Shown one piece after another: positions 38,239-46,034 of a stretch of DNA of 64,000 nucleotides. Numbering within the stretch: the stretch's first letter is position 1; every line of letters starts with the position of its first letter. The stretch is from CAVURS01 sp963795385 (lineage in GTDB: Bacteria > Actinomycetota > Actinomycetes > Actinomycetales > CAVURS01). The stretch spans positions 186,001-250,000 of the forward strand of contig CAWCHK010000014.1 in the NCBI GenBank assembly GCA_963795385.1, given 5' to 3'. A program made the translations under genes and the position numbers. The notes beneath the pieces are model-generated. The model had not been told where the DNA came from, did not search any database, and saw nothing but the letters and a program-made list of their open reading frames with translations.

Positions 38239-38489
38239 GGTGTCCTCCAAGGCTGGTCGACGAGTGGGTCGTCGCCAACCTCGCGTGATCGAGACGGCCG
38301 CGCGACGGGCAGGCCGGGACCTGTGGACAGAGGGACGAGGCCCGGCGACGGTGGATATCTCGCTGGCGCGGTGAGACGTGAGGAAGCCCCTGGCAGGTCC
38401 GATGGACCAACCGCCACATGCGACGCACGACATAGCGGACCATCAACCAGCTCCGTTCGAAAGTGACTGCAGGACAGGCAGATTCGGGC
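38239..38489. other. gap between tadC and the pilin gene
   Basis: A 251-base stretch on the pilus strand. It presumably holds the pilin promoter. A DnaA-box-like CTGTCCACA lies on the minus strand at 38322-38330. I see no gene or clear terminator. Confidence 0.35.
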
Positions 38490-39110
38490 TCAGCCGGCCA
38501 GGCTCAGCACGGAGGAGGCCAGGCCGATGACGATCGGCGCGACGGCGAGCAGGACGAACCCAGGCAGGATCGCGAGGCCCAGGGGCAGCACCAGCCGGAC
38601 CCCGAGCCGGGCGGCCGCCTGCTCGACGCCCTCACGCCGGGTGGCCCTCGCGTCGGCCGCCGCCCGGGTGACGACTGCGGCCGCCGGCGCACCGGACAGC
38701 TCAGCCAGCACCATCGCTGCGGCGAGCCCCGCCAGGCTCGGGGGTGGCCGGGCCCAGGCCCGCTCGGCCGGGACGCCGATCCGGAGTCGGCTCACCACTT
38801 CGCCCAGGTACGCCGCGGTGGCCGGGTCGGCTCCCGGCCGGGCCCGGGCAGCCGCGGCCTCCGGGGTTGCAGCAGCATCAGTCCCGGCTCCAGCCTCGAG
38901 CGCATCGGTGACGGACAGGCCCGAACGCAGCGCGCAGGCCACCAGCTCCATCACCAGGTCGGCCGAGAGCGCGGAGCCTGGCGTGCCTTGATCGTCCGGC
39001 GGACCGAGCGGCCCGAGCGGCCGTGCCCGCAGCAACGGGCGACGCGGCCAGAGCAGGACCGCCACCGCCACCAGCACCGCGACCACCGGGACCCTCGCGT
39101 CGTCGCTCAC
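38490..39110 (-). CDS. tadC: Tad inner-membrane platform protein TadC
   Basis: A 206-residue type II secretion F-domain protein: one N-terminal helix, the cytosolic helical T2SSF domain (LVMELVACALRSGLSVTDAL ... MVLAELSGAPAAAVVTRAAA) and two C-terminal helices (LVLPLGLAILPGFVLLAVAP). It forms the membrane platform for pilus assembly with TadB. GTG overlaps the tadB stop (GTGA, 39107-39110). Confidence 0.85.
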   Translation of the reverse strand: MSDDARVPVVAVLVAVAVLLWPRRPLLRARPLGPLGPPDDQGTPGSALSADLVMELVACALRSGLSVTDALEAGAGTDAAATPEAAAARARPGADPATAAYLGEVVSRLRIGVPAERAWARPPPSLAGLAAAMVLAELSGAPAAAVVTRAAADARATRREGVEQAAARLGVRLVLPLGLAILPGFVLLAVAPIVIGLASSVLSLAG

Positions 39111-40114
39111 CCGCGCTCCACGACCGCCACCAGCCGGCGCATCCAGACCCGCCCGCCGACGGTGGCCGCGAGCCCGGCGACCCCACAGATCCGGCCCGCT
39201 GCCGTCCCCATCAGGATTGCGAGCGGGTGGACCCCGACCAGTTCGCCCAGCGCCACCCCGCCGAGCGGCAGGGCGCCGAGCAGGGCGGCGGTGGCCCGCG
39301 GCGCCGCCAGCGACGCTTCGATCGCAGCCGCCGTCCGGGCGTCGTCCCGCAGGGCCGCGACGAGGGCGTCGAGGACATCCACGACGGGAGCCCCGTGCCG
39401 TTCCGACAGGAGCCATCCCGCCGCGACGGCCTCGAGGACCGGGCTGCCCAGCGCCACCCCGGCGGCCCGCCACGCCGGTGCCAGTGGGGCCCCGGTCGAC
39501 GACGCCGCCGTCAGCCGGCGGAGAACCTGATCCAGCCCCGAGCCGCCCACGTCGCTCGGACGGGTCAGGTCTGGTCGATCGGACCGTGCGGACGGGTCCG
39601 AGCGTGCGGACCCATCGACCGGTGCGGACCAACCTCGCCAAGCCCTTGCCCGCGAAGCCCTTGCAGGCCAAGCCCTTGCACGCAGGGCCGGCCACCCGCG
39701 TCCGGCCGCGCAGATCGGTGCCGTCCACTCAGCAGCCGCCGAGACGTAGGCGATGGCGCTGGCCGGGGTCAGCCCGGCGCGCAGTCCCGCCGCCAGTCCT
39801 TCGACCATCGTCAGCAGCTGGCGCTCGAGCCGGGCGTCATCGCCGGGTCGGCCCCGCCGGCGCTGTCGTAGCCGTCGAGCCAGGTGGCGCACCGGCCAGC
39901 AGCGGGACCCGAGGGCCCGCGCCGCCGTCACCGCAGGAAGGGACGCGGTCTCGGCGCCGGTCCCGAGCGCACCTGATCCGAGTGAACCTGGTCCGAGCGA
40001 GCGGGAATGGAACGAACGGGACTGGAACGAACGGCGCCGCCGGTACGGCCGCGCGGGTGCGGGCCAGGCCAGCACGGCTGCCGCGAGCAGCAGCCCGGCG
40101 AGCGGGCCGGTCAC
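39107..40114 (-). CDS. tadB: Tad inner-membrane platform protein TadB
   Basis: A 335-residue T2SSF protein: LERQLLTMVEGLAAGLRAGL opens the F domain and ERHGAPVVDVLDALVAALRDD continues it, with C-terminal helices after ATAALLGALPLGGVAL. Between the two halves of the F domain (about residues 140-200) there is an insert rich in degenerate short repeats (RARAWPARASRARAWRGW, then SARSDPSARSDRPD), and another repetitive patch follows the first helix (SFQSRSFHSRSLGPGSLGSG). These look like slipped-strand expansions. It overlaps tadA by GTGA (40111-40114). Confidence 0.8.
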   Translation of the reverse strand: MTGPLAGLLLAAAVLAWPAPARPYRRRRSFQSRSFHSRSLGPGSLGSGALGTGAETASLPAVTAARALGSRCWPVRHLARRLRQRRRGRPGDDARLERQLLTMVEGLAAGLRAGLTPASAIAYVSAAAEWTAPICAAGRGWPALRARAWPARASRARAWRGWSAPVDGSARSDPSARSDRPDLTRPSDVGGSGLDQVLRRLTAASSTGAPLAPAWRAAGVALGSPVLEAVAAGWLLSERHGAPVVDVLDALVAALRDDARTAAAIEASLAAPRATAALLGALPLGGVALGELVGVHPLAILMGTAAGRICGVAGLAATVGGRVWMRRLVAVVERG

Positions 40115-41439
40115 CGTTCCGCCAGCCGGGCGAGCCCACGGCGTACGAGGTCGTCGGGCGGCGCGAGTCGCTCAGGCCGGTCCAACCGCTCAGGCAGGTC
40201 CAACCGCTCAGGCAGGTCCAACCGCTCAGGCAGGTCCAACCGCTCAGGCAGGCCCAGCCGCGCCGCCAGCCACGGCCAGCCCGGTCCCACCGAACTCGCA
40301 GAACCCGCAGGACATCCAGAACCCGCCCCTCCCCTCGTCGATGGCTCCGGACAGACCAGGGCCGGCACGACCTGCAGGCCCGCGACGTCGGAGCGAACGA
40401 CTCCGACCTCGCTGACCCAGCGCCGGCTCCCACGGCGGTGCAGGTGGACGACGACCTCGAGGGCGCTGGCCGCCTGGGCCTGGACCGCCCGCCGGTCCAG
40501 GCCGGCGAGGGCGCCCAGGGCCTCGAGCCGGGCCGGGAGGTCGGCGCTGGCGTTGGCGTGGATCGTGCAGCACCCGCCCTCGTGACCGGTGTTGAGCGCC
40601 ATCAACATCTCCCGCACCTCGGCGCCGCGGACCTCGCCGACGACCAGCCGGTCCGGTCGCATCCGCAGCGCCTGCCGGACCAGGTCGGTCATCGCGACCT
40701 GGCCGGCGCCCTCGACGTTGGCCGTCCGCCCCTCGAGGCGGACGACGTGGGGGTGACGCACGTGCAACTCGGCCGCGTCCTCGACCACGACGAGCCGCTC
40801 GGACGCCGGGGTCAGCGCCAGCAGCGCCGCGAGCAACGTCGTCTTGCCCGCGCCGGTCCCGCCCGTCACGACGTAGGCCGCCCGGGCCACCACCAGGGCC
40901 TGCAGCACCGGCAACCACCCGGCCGGCACGGTCCCGGCCGCGTCCAGGTCGGCGAGGGAGAGTCCGACCCGGCGCGGCACCCGCAGGCTCAGGTGCGCGG
41001 CCCCCTGGACCACGGGCGGCAGCACCGCATGCAGCCGGGTCCCGTCCGGCAGCCGGGCGTCCACCCACGGGGACGCGTCGTCCAGCCGGCGGCCCGCGAC
41101 GGCGGCGAGCCGCACGGCGAGCCGGCGGACGTCGGCGGCACCGCCCACCGCGACCTCGGCCCGGACCAGGCCCGCGCCCCGGTCGACCCAGACACCGTCG
41201 AGCCCGTTGACCAGTACGTCGGTCACGGCCGGGTCGGCGAGCAGGGGCTCGAGCGGGCCGGCGCCGGACAGCTCGGCCTGCAGCGCGTCGACCACGTCGA
41301 GCAGGCCGGCGTCACCCAGGACGACTCCCGACGACCGCACCGCCGCCGCGACCCGACCGGCAGACGGCAGCCCGACCTCGTCGGCCAGCGCGTCGCGCAC
41401 CTGGCGCAGCAGGTCGTCGTCCAGGTTCGTCGAGCGCAT
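40111..41439 (-). CDS. tadA: Tad pilus assembly ATPase TadA
   Basis: A 442-residue secretion ATPase. Walker A is GGTGAGKTT (193-201), the Asp box VVVEDAAELH, Walker B RLVVGEVRGAE and the His box CCTIHANASADL are intact, so it should power pilus assembly. The C-terminus (~residues 365-430) is an added tail ending in tandem LPERLD units. It is transcribed after ssd with a 13-base gap and overlaps tadB, giving an ssd-tadA-tadB-tadC operon. Confidence 0.92.
   Translation of the reverse strand: MRSTNLDDDLLRQVRDALADEVGLPSAGRVAAAVRSSGVVLGDAGLLDVVDALQAELSGAGPLEPLLADPAVTDVLVNGLDGVWVDRGAGLVRAEVAVGGAADVRRLAVRLAAVAGRRLDDASPWVDARLPDGTRLHAVLPPVVQGAAHLSLRVPRRVGLSLADLDAAGTVPAGWLPVLQALVVARAAYVVTGGTGAGKTTLLAALLALTPASERLVVVEDAAELHVRHPHVVRLEGRTANVEGAGQVAMTDLVRQALRMRPDRLVVGEVRGAEVREMLMALNTGHEGGCCTIHANASADLPARLEALGALAGLDRRAVQAQAASALEVVVHLHRRGSRRWVSEVGVVRSDVAGLQVVPALVCPEPSTRGGAGSGCPAGSASSVGPGWPWLAARLGLPERLDLPERLDLPERLDLPERLDRPERLAPPDDLVRRGLARLAER
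40181..40252. repeat. 18-base tandem repeat inside tadA
   Basis: Four perfect copies of TCCAACCGCTCAGGCAGG, with a degenerate copy just before. On the coding strand each encodes LPERLD, so copy-number change keeps the frame and varies the length of the TadA C-terminal tail. Confidence 0.9.
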
Positions 41440-41452
41440 CAGGCCGCCGCCA

Positions 41453-42580
41453 TCAGGCCGCCGCCCGGCTCACGAACAGGTCGTCGAGAACGCGGGAAGC
41501 CATGCGGGCCAACGGTCCTCGCGAGCGCAGCCCGGGCGGCTCGCCACGCTCGAGCGCCGCCGCCAGACCGGGCTCGGCCCTGAGCTCGCCGAGCAGCGGG
41601 ATCTCCAGTGCGTCGGCGACCAGCTCGGCCGGCAGTGCGGCCCGGCTCGGCCCGCGGACCACTGCCCTCAGGTCGGCGACCGTACCCTCGATCCCGGCGA
41701 CGACCCGGGTCGCAGCGGCCGTCGCGTGCACCGCGGAGGGCACGACGACCAGGCCGAGATCAACCAACCGCAGCCAGGCCGGTGCCACGCCGGAGAGCGA
41801 GCGCGGCAGGTCGAGCACCACGAGGTCGAAGCCGCGCGCCGCTCCCGCCGCAACCGCCGTGGCAGCGGCGGCGGACACCGCACCCGCGTCGGCCCGGTCC
41901 CAGGCCAGGACCGACAGCCCGTCGAGCCGCGGCAGTGCCTCGCGCAGCATGCCGCCGCTGAGCCGGCCCCTGGCCCGGGCCAGCTCCGACCAGCGCAGGC
42001 CGGGCACGTCGTCGGCACCGAGCAGCCGGTCCACCCCGCCACCGAGCGGGTCGAGGTCGACCAGGAGGGCGCGGTGACCCCGGACCGCAGCGCCGACCGC
42101 GATCGCGCAGGCCAGGACGGAGGCTCCCGCTCCCCCGCACCCGCCGACCACTGCGACCGCGGCGCACCGATGGCTGCCCTCGAGGGAGTCGGCGAGCGCC
42201 TCGACCACCCACTCCTGCGCGTCCGGGAGGAACGCGACGCGCTCTGCCCCGAGATCGACGGCCAGCCGCCAGATCTCGGCATCCTCGCCATCGACGCCCG
42301 GCCCGGCCTCGACGGGCGGGCGGGCGACCGTGACCAGCGCCAGCCCGGGCCGCCGCGGCAAGGTGGCCGCCACGACGGCAGCCAGATCCGGCCCCACCAG
42401 GACGAGCCCGGGCTCGGCCCAGCGCGCCGGCACGGGCGGCTCACCGCGGACGTCGAGCTCGGCCCCGGCGGCGGCCGCCAGACGCTCCAGCACGTCGACC
42501 AGCGCAGCACTGCGGGTCAGCACGAGCGTCGCGCGGGCCGGGCGTCTCGGGTCGGACCGGGCGGCGTACGGCGTGGTCAT
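41453..42580 (-). CDS. ssd: septum-site-determining-like protein Ssd / CpaE-like ATPase
   Basis: A 375-residue protein with an N-terminal receiver-like region (residues ~20-125) and a MinD/CpaE-type ATPase domain. The P-loop is deviant, VVGGCGGAGASVLACAIA (no Lys before the Ser, as in the actinobacterial Ssd group), with LVDLDPLGGGVDRLLG and LVVLDLPRSLSG as the switch regions. In Mycobacterium the homologue affects septation; at Tad loci CpaE-like proteins position the pilus. ATG 42580 has GGAG seven bases upstream and is preferred to 42598. It is the first gene of the tad operon and lies downstream of the 6C RNA on the same strand. Confidence 0.85.
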   Translation of the reverse strand: MTTPYAARSDPRRPARATLVLTRSAALVDVLERLAAAAGAELDVRGEPPVPARWAEPGLVLVGPDLAAVVAATLPRRPGLALVTVARPPVEAGPGVDGEDAEIWRLAVDLGAERVAFLPDAQEWVVEALADSLEGSHRCAAVAVVGGCGGAGASVLACAIAVGAAVRGHRALLVDLDPLGGGVDRLLGADDVPGLRWSELARARGRLSGGMLREALPRLDGLSVLAWDRADAGAVSAAAATAVAAGAARGFDLVVLDLPRSLSGVAPAWLRLVDLGLVVVPSAVHATAAATRVVAGIEGTVADLRAVVRGPSRAALPAELVADALEIPLLGELRAEPGLAAALERGEPPGLRSRGPLARMASRVLDDLFVSRAAA

Positions 42581-42661
42581 CGGGCGGCTCCAGCTCACTC
42601 GGCATCGGGTGAGCCCAACCTCCGGGGTCGCGATGACCGCCGTCGACCGGCATCGGCGTCC

Positions 42662-42699
42662 CTGTGGACGGTGGGACGAACGGCCTCGGCTGTGGACAA
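42662..42699. promoter_or_regulatory. two DnaA-box-like sequences between ssd and the 6C RNA
   Basis: TGTGGACAA at 42691-42699 is a perfect TTGTCCACA (the actinomycete DnaA-box consensus) on the minus strand, and CTGTGGACG at 42662-42670 is a near match. Together with TTGTCCACC at 42914-42922 they surround the 6C RNA. DnaA binding is inferred only. Confidence 0.4.
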
Positions 42700-42751
42700 C
42701 GCGACATCTGGCGCGGTTCGGGCCGCCTTGCGGGCCACGTGACAGGGGGAC

Positions 42752-42772
42752 GAAAGCCCGCAGATCGGGCGC
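42752..42772 (-). terminator. possible second terminator downstream of the 6C RNA
   Basis: On the minus strand GCCCG-atctg-CGGGC (42756-42770) followed by TTTCGT. It may end transcripts that read past the second 6C hairpin. Confidence 0.35.
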
Positions 42773-42782
42773 ACAGGAACCG

Positions 42783-42875
42783 ACGACGGCCCCCGTCGGG
42801 GGGACAACGGGGGCCGTCTATCGCTCCGGCTCGGGGGGGAGGAGCCGGGGCGGGGCACGGTCCCGTAGGGCCGGC
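42783..42875 (-). ncRNA. 6C small RNA
   Basis: Two adjacent stem-loops on the minus strand, each with a run of at least six cytosines in the loop, the defining feature of 6C RNA. Hairpin 1: stem CCGGCTC/GAGCCGG (42842-42848 with 42826-42832), loop CTCCCCCCC. Hairpin 2: 11-bp stem GACGGCCCCCG/CGGGGGCCGTC (42808-42818 with 42785-42795), loop TTGTCCCCCCGA. The position between ssd and a divergent HAD phosphatase gene is the same as for the mycobacterial 6C/B11 RNA, as I recall it. The promoter below predicts a 5' end near 42875 and a length of ~93 nt if it ends at hairpin 2. In mycobacteria 6C binds mRNAs through the C-rich loops. Confidence 0.85.
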
Positions 42876-42881
42876 AGTGAA

Positions 42882-42910
42882 AGTCTGTACCGCGGCGGGC
42901 CTCCTGGCAA
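42882..42910 (-). promoter_or_regulatory. 6C RNA promoter
   Basis: On the minus strand TTGCCA (42905-42910), a 17-base spacer and CAGACT (42882-42887). Transcription would begin near 42875. A DnaA-box-like TTGTCCACC (42914-42922) lies 3 bases upstream of the -35. Confidence 0.55.
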
Positions 42911-42958
42911 ACGTTGTCCACCCCGCGAGCCGTGCGAATCGCGAACAATGCTCCGAAT

Positions 42959-42994
42959 GGGTGAAGGGAGGCCGCGCCTGCCTATCCTTCACCC
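42959..42994 (+). promoter_or_regulatory. leaderless promoter of the HAD phosphatase, framed by an inverted repeat
   Basis: GGTGAA (42960-42965), a 17-base spacer and TATCCT (42983-42988), then exactly six bases to the GTG at 42995, so the mRNA would start on the start codon. The perfect 9-bp inverted repeat GGGTGAAGG / CCTTCACCC (42959-42967, 42986-42994) covers the -35 and the -10 to +1 region and may be an operator. Confidence 0.55.
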
Positions 42995-43837
42995 GTGATC
43001 TCAGCGCTGCCGCCCGGCGACCAGACCGAGCGGTTGCCCCGCCGTCCCGCGGCGTTCTTCGACCTCGACAAGACGATCATCGCCCGGTCCAGCACCCTGG
43101 CCTACGCCCGGCCGTTCTATCGCGGGGGCCTGATCAACCGGCGGACCGTCCTGCGCAGCGCGTACGCCCAGTTCGTCTTCACCGCCGGGGGCGCGGACCA
43201 CGACCAGATCGAGCGGATGCGGGCCTACCTGTCGGCCATGTGCAGCGGCTGGGACGTCCAGCAGGTCAAGGACATCGTCGCCGAGACGTTGCACGACCTG
43301 ATCGACCCGATGGTCTACGACGAGGCGGTGCAGCTGATCGAGGAGCACCACCTGGCCGGCCGCGACGTGGTGATCGTCAGCACGTCCGGAGCCGAGGTCG
43401 TCGGGCCGATCGGCGAGATGCTCGGGGCCGACCACGTCGTCGCCACGACCATGGTGGTCGAGGACGGTCACTACACGGGAGAGGTCGACACCTACGTCTT
43501 CGGCCCGACGAAAGCCGAAGCGGTGCAACGCCTCGCGGCCTCGGAGGGCTACGACCTCGACCGGTCCTACGCCTACAGCGACTCGGTGACGGACCTGCCG
43601 ATGCTGGAGGCCGTCGCCCACCCGCGCGCGGTGAACCCCGACAAGCCGTTGCGCAAGATCGCCGTCGAGCGCGGGTGGCCGGTCCTGGACTTCTCCCGCC
43701 CGGTGTCGCTGCAGTCCCGGCTGTCGGACCTGCGTCCCTCGGGTCCGACGATGGCCGCCGCGGCCCTCGGCGCCGGGGCCGCGGCCGCGGGCCTGGTCTG
43801 GCTCACCGCCCGCCGGCGGGCCCTGCGCTCCGGCTGA
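42995..43837 (+). CDS. HAD-superfamily IB phosphatase (SerB-like) with C-terminal membrane helix
   Basis: A 280-residue protein. FFDLDKTII gives the two catalytic aspartates D23 and D25; VIVSTSGAEVVGPIGEML carries the motif II Ser/Thr, a lysine in GPTKAEAV motif III, and AYSDSVTDLPMLEAV is motif IV. It belongs to the HAD-IB group of actinomycetes (Rv3661 type) with unknown phosphorylated substrate; similarity to phosphoserine phosphatase is general. The C-terminus has a hydrophobic segment (AAAALGAGAAAAGLVWLTA) followed by arginines, suggesting a tail anchor. It is flanked by the 6C RNA on one side and the Ms1-like RNA on the other. Confidence 0.88.
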   Translation: MISALPPGDQTERLPRRPAAFFDLDKTIIARSSTLAYARPFYRGGLINRRTVLRSAYAQFVFTAGGADHDQIERMRAYLSAMCSGWDVQQVKDIVAETLHDLIDPMVYDEAVQLIEEHHLAGRDVVIVSTSGAEVVGPIGEMLGADHVVATTMVVEDGHYTGEVDTYVFGPTKAEAVQRLAASEGYDLDRSYAYSDSVTDLPMLEAVAHPRAVNPDKPLRKIAVERGWPVLDFSRPVSLQSRLSDLRPSGPTMAAAALGAGAAAAGLVWLTARRRALRSG

Positions 43838-43873
43838 GGCCGCACCGCAGGATCGCGACGTTGAACGGCGAAT

Positions 43874-43879
43874 TAGCCT
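43874..43879 (+). promoter_or_regulatory. -10 box of the proposed Ms1-like RNA
   Basis: TAGCCT, six bases before 43886, where the base-paired 5' end of the proposed RNA begins. No good -35 at normal distance is visible; TTGAAC at 43861-43866 is too close. Confidence 0.4.
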
Positions 43880-43885
43880 GATGCG

Positions 43886-44118
43886 CCACACGATCGGCCC
43901 TTCCCATCGACGCCGATGGGGAGTAGACAGGTGATGAGCCGCACCGGTGGGAGCCGGAACGGCGACAAGACCACACGGCAGACCAGGTACCCACGCAAAG
44001 GCAGTCCTCGAGAGGACCGGTCGTGGCGGGCTAGCCCCACTGCGACGACGCAATTGACGATTGGTAGCCCGGGCGGCCGTGGGAGGACGACGCCCCGTCA
44101 ACGGCGGGGCGTCGTCGT
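43886..44118 (+). ncRNA. structured RNA, probably Ms1/6S-like
   Basis: A ~230-nt non-coding stretch directly after the HAD phosphatase gene. Its ends can pair: CCAC (43886-43889) with GTGG (44079-44082) and GCCC (43897-43900) with GGGC (44071-44074), an interrupted terminal stem closing one long RNA. A 7-bp hairpin CCCATCG-acgc-CGATGGG follows at 43903-43920, and a strong terminator comes immediately after the closing stem. In mycobacteria the abundant RNA polymerase-binding RNA Ms1/MTS2823 is encoded right next to the same HAD gene, and a Streptomyces counterpart is reported near this locus (memory). Identity therefore rests on position and architecture, not on sequence comparison. Confidence 0.5.
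44086..44116 (+). terminator. strong hairpin terminator of the Ms1-like RNA
   Basis: GACGACGCCCCG (44086-44097), 7-base loop, exact complement CGGGGCGTCGTC (44105-44116). A 12-bp perfect GC-rich stem followed by GTGTGTG, without a T-run. Confidence 0.75.
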
Positions 44119-44235
44119 GTGTGCGCCCGGAGCGCGTCGGAGAGCCTCGTGGGCCGGCCGGCCGCAGCCCGGTGGCGCGGACCGTCGCCGTACCAGTTCC
44201 GGAGCCCGGTCCCCGGTGGGACAGTTGACCTCAGC

Positions 44236-45307
44236 ATGGGCACCGAGATCCTGGACTCGAGCAGAGGCGCCGACGGCGGGCCGCCGCGGACCGCCGTCGA
44301 GTCCCTGCCTGCGGCGAAGGCACCGGTCATCGAGCTCGACGAGGTCCGGCCGGTCGAGCCCGTCGAGGCCGAACCACCCCCCTCCCGAGCCGGCGTCCTC
44401 GGCTACGCGCGGAGCCTGCGCCGGGATGCCGGCCGACGCCGTACGGCGGTGCGCGTCCTCGCCGCGTGCCTCGTCCTGATGGCAATGACCGGGTGGACCG
44501 TGCACGCCCGCATCTCCCGGGACGCAGCAGGCGGCCCGGCGCTCGGTGGTCGCGGTCGACGCGCGGCTGGTGGAGATCCGGCCGGCCTCGCGCAGCTTCG
44601 ACCTCAACGGGTTCGCGGCACCCAACACCGCGAGCGCGCAGCTCGTGCTGCACAACCTCGGGCCGGAGCCGGTGCGCCTCGTCGGCCTGGACGTGACCCA
44701 CGACGGGACGATCGAGCTGGGCAACGACGTGACCCGGCTGTCGTCGTCACTGGCGCCCGGGGTGAGCAGCAAGGTGATCTACCAGATGCAGCTGCCCTGC
44801 TCGTCGACCGCGCAGCGCGATCTCGGCATCCCCGAGCTGACCGCGCGGGTCCGGACGGTCGACAACTCGGTGCACCCCGTGCCCGTCAACCTCGACGTCG
44901 TCAACGACAACGGCGGGCTGCTGCAGGCCTGCGAGATCGCCACGGGCGACGGGCCGTCGGACAGCGACGTCAACTACAGCTACAGCTCGACGGTCGACGC
45001 CGACGGCTCGCTCCGCATCACGATCCTGGTCGGCGACGCCCCGCAGACCCTGCGGCTCGTCACGCCGGAGGTCGGCCAGGCCGTGCGGTTCGTCACCGAG
45101 CCGCGGCTGCCGGCGACCGTCCAGCCGGGCGGGCCGTTCGTGGTGCGGGTGCGGCCGGAGGTCAGCCACTGCGGGCCCAAGCGGACGAACTACGACTCCC
45201 TGCAAGGGATCGGGGTGTCGATCGGCACCCAGCAGATCAGGGACGAGAACCTGCCGGTGCTCGTCGCAGAGGCCATCGGCCGCGCCTGCGCCAAGGCCGA
45301 GCGGTGA
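44236..45307 (+). CDS. membrane-anchored two-domain extracytoplasmic protein, family unknown (frameshift near 44530)
   Basis: Read across one extra G at about 44530 it is a ~356-residue protein. Residues 1-70 are cytosolic and acidic-to-basic with the short motif VIELDEV; residues ~75-93 are one membrane helix (VRVLAACLVLMAMTGW); the rest is outside and looks like two immunoglobulin-like beta domains. Each domain has a pair of cysteines, one in a strand (LPCSST; SHCGPK) and one near its end (LQACEI; GRACAK), suggesting one disulfide per domain. The same plan is seen in the next two genes. Not recognised; the folds recall CARDB/ASH-like domains only in shape. It starts 120 bases after the Ms1 terminator; the start ATG 44236 has no strong ribosome site. 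Confidence 0.7.
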
Positions 45308-45311
45308 TGCC

Positions 45312-46034
45312 ATGACGACCGAGATCGACGGCCGCGAGCCGGCCGGGAGCGACGACTTCGACCTCGGCGAGCTGGCCCCGGCGCCCAGCCGCGACCGGCC
45401 GGCGGCGTCCCAGCCGCCAGGACCGCGCTGGGCCGGTCGGCTCGAGCGCCTGCGGCACTGGCGCCCGAGCGCGCGTACGGCGTTCGCCGCCGCCGTGCTG
45501 ACCGCCGTCCTCGCGGCCGCCGGCGGCTGGCAGGCCGGCACCGAGCACGCCCGGCCGAAGGCAACCCCGGTCCACGTCACACCGCCGGCCGGGGAGACCC
45601 TCGGCGACCACAGCGTCGGGCTGGACAGCGGCCTGGACCACGTCGACGCGGTCAACGTCGGGCAGACCTCCGGCGTGAGTGGCGCGACGGTCACGCTCAC
45701 CAACGAGGCCAACGACCTGCGAGAGGTGTACATCCGCGCGGACGGCAACCCGGCCTTCCGGCTCATCGGCACCCCCGCGGGCGTGCGGATCCTGCAGCCG
45801 GGGGCCTCCCTGGACATCCGCCTCAAGGTGGTGGTGGCGCACTGCAACGCGGTCCTCGGGGTGGGTGAGTGGGCCAGCTCCGTGGTCCTCGACGTACGAC
45901 GGCCCGAGCCGGCCCCCGGTGACCCGGCTGCCAACGACCCGCTGACCAGCGGGCTGGGGCAGACCACGACCTTCGCGATGCCCGAGCTGATGCTGGTTCC
46001 GGGCGGCGCGGCGGTCGAGCGGACCTGCACCTGA
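45312..46034 (+). CDS. membrane-anchored single-domain extracytoplasmic protein, family unknown
   Basis: A 240-residue paralogue-like neighbour of the preceding gene. The cytosolic N-terminus holds DDFDLGELAP, then a basic stretch (RLERLRHWRPSAR), one membrane helix (AAAVLTAVLAAAGGW) and one beta-rich outside domain (GATVTLTNEANDLREVYIRA). Two outside cysteines are present: AHCNAV and the penultimate residue C in ERTCT. It starts 4 bases after the previous stop and ends with TGATG overlapping the next start, so the three genes form one tightly coupled unit. Function unknown. Confidence 0.75.
   Translation: MTTEIDGREPAGSDDFDLGELAPAPSRDRPAASQPPGPRWAGRLERLRHWRPSARTAFAAAVLTAVLAAAGGWQAGTEHARPKATPVHVTPPAGETLGDHSVGLDSGLDHVDAVNVGQTSGVSGATVTLTNEANDLREVYIRADGNPAFRLIGTPAGVRILQPGASLDIRLKVVVAHCNAVLGVGEWASSVVLDVRRPEPAPGDPAANDPLTSGLGQTTTFAMPELMLVPGGAAVERTCT

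Noticed and set aside
43861..43866. TTGAAC as -35 of the Ms1-like RNA
   Set aside because: It is only 7 bases from the TAGCCT box; no -10 fits at 16-18 bases downstream.
43916..44479. Possible protein-coding frame through the Ms1-like region
   Set aside because: The frame crosses a 12-bp terminator, has no ribosome site and its translation is Arg/Gly/Thr-rich with no recognisable feature.
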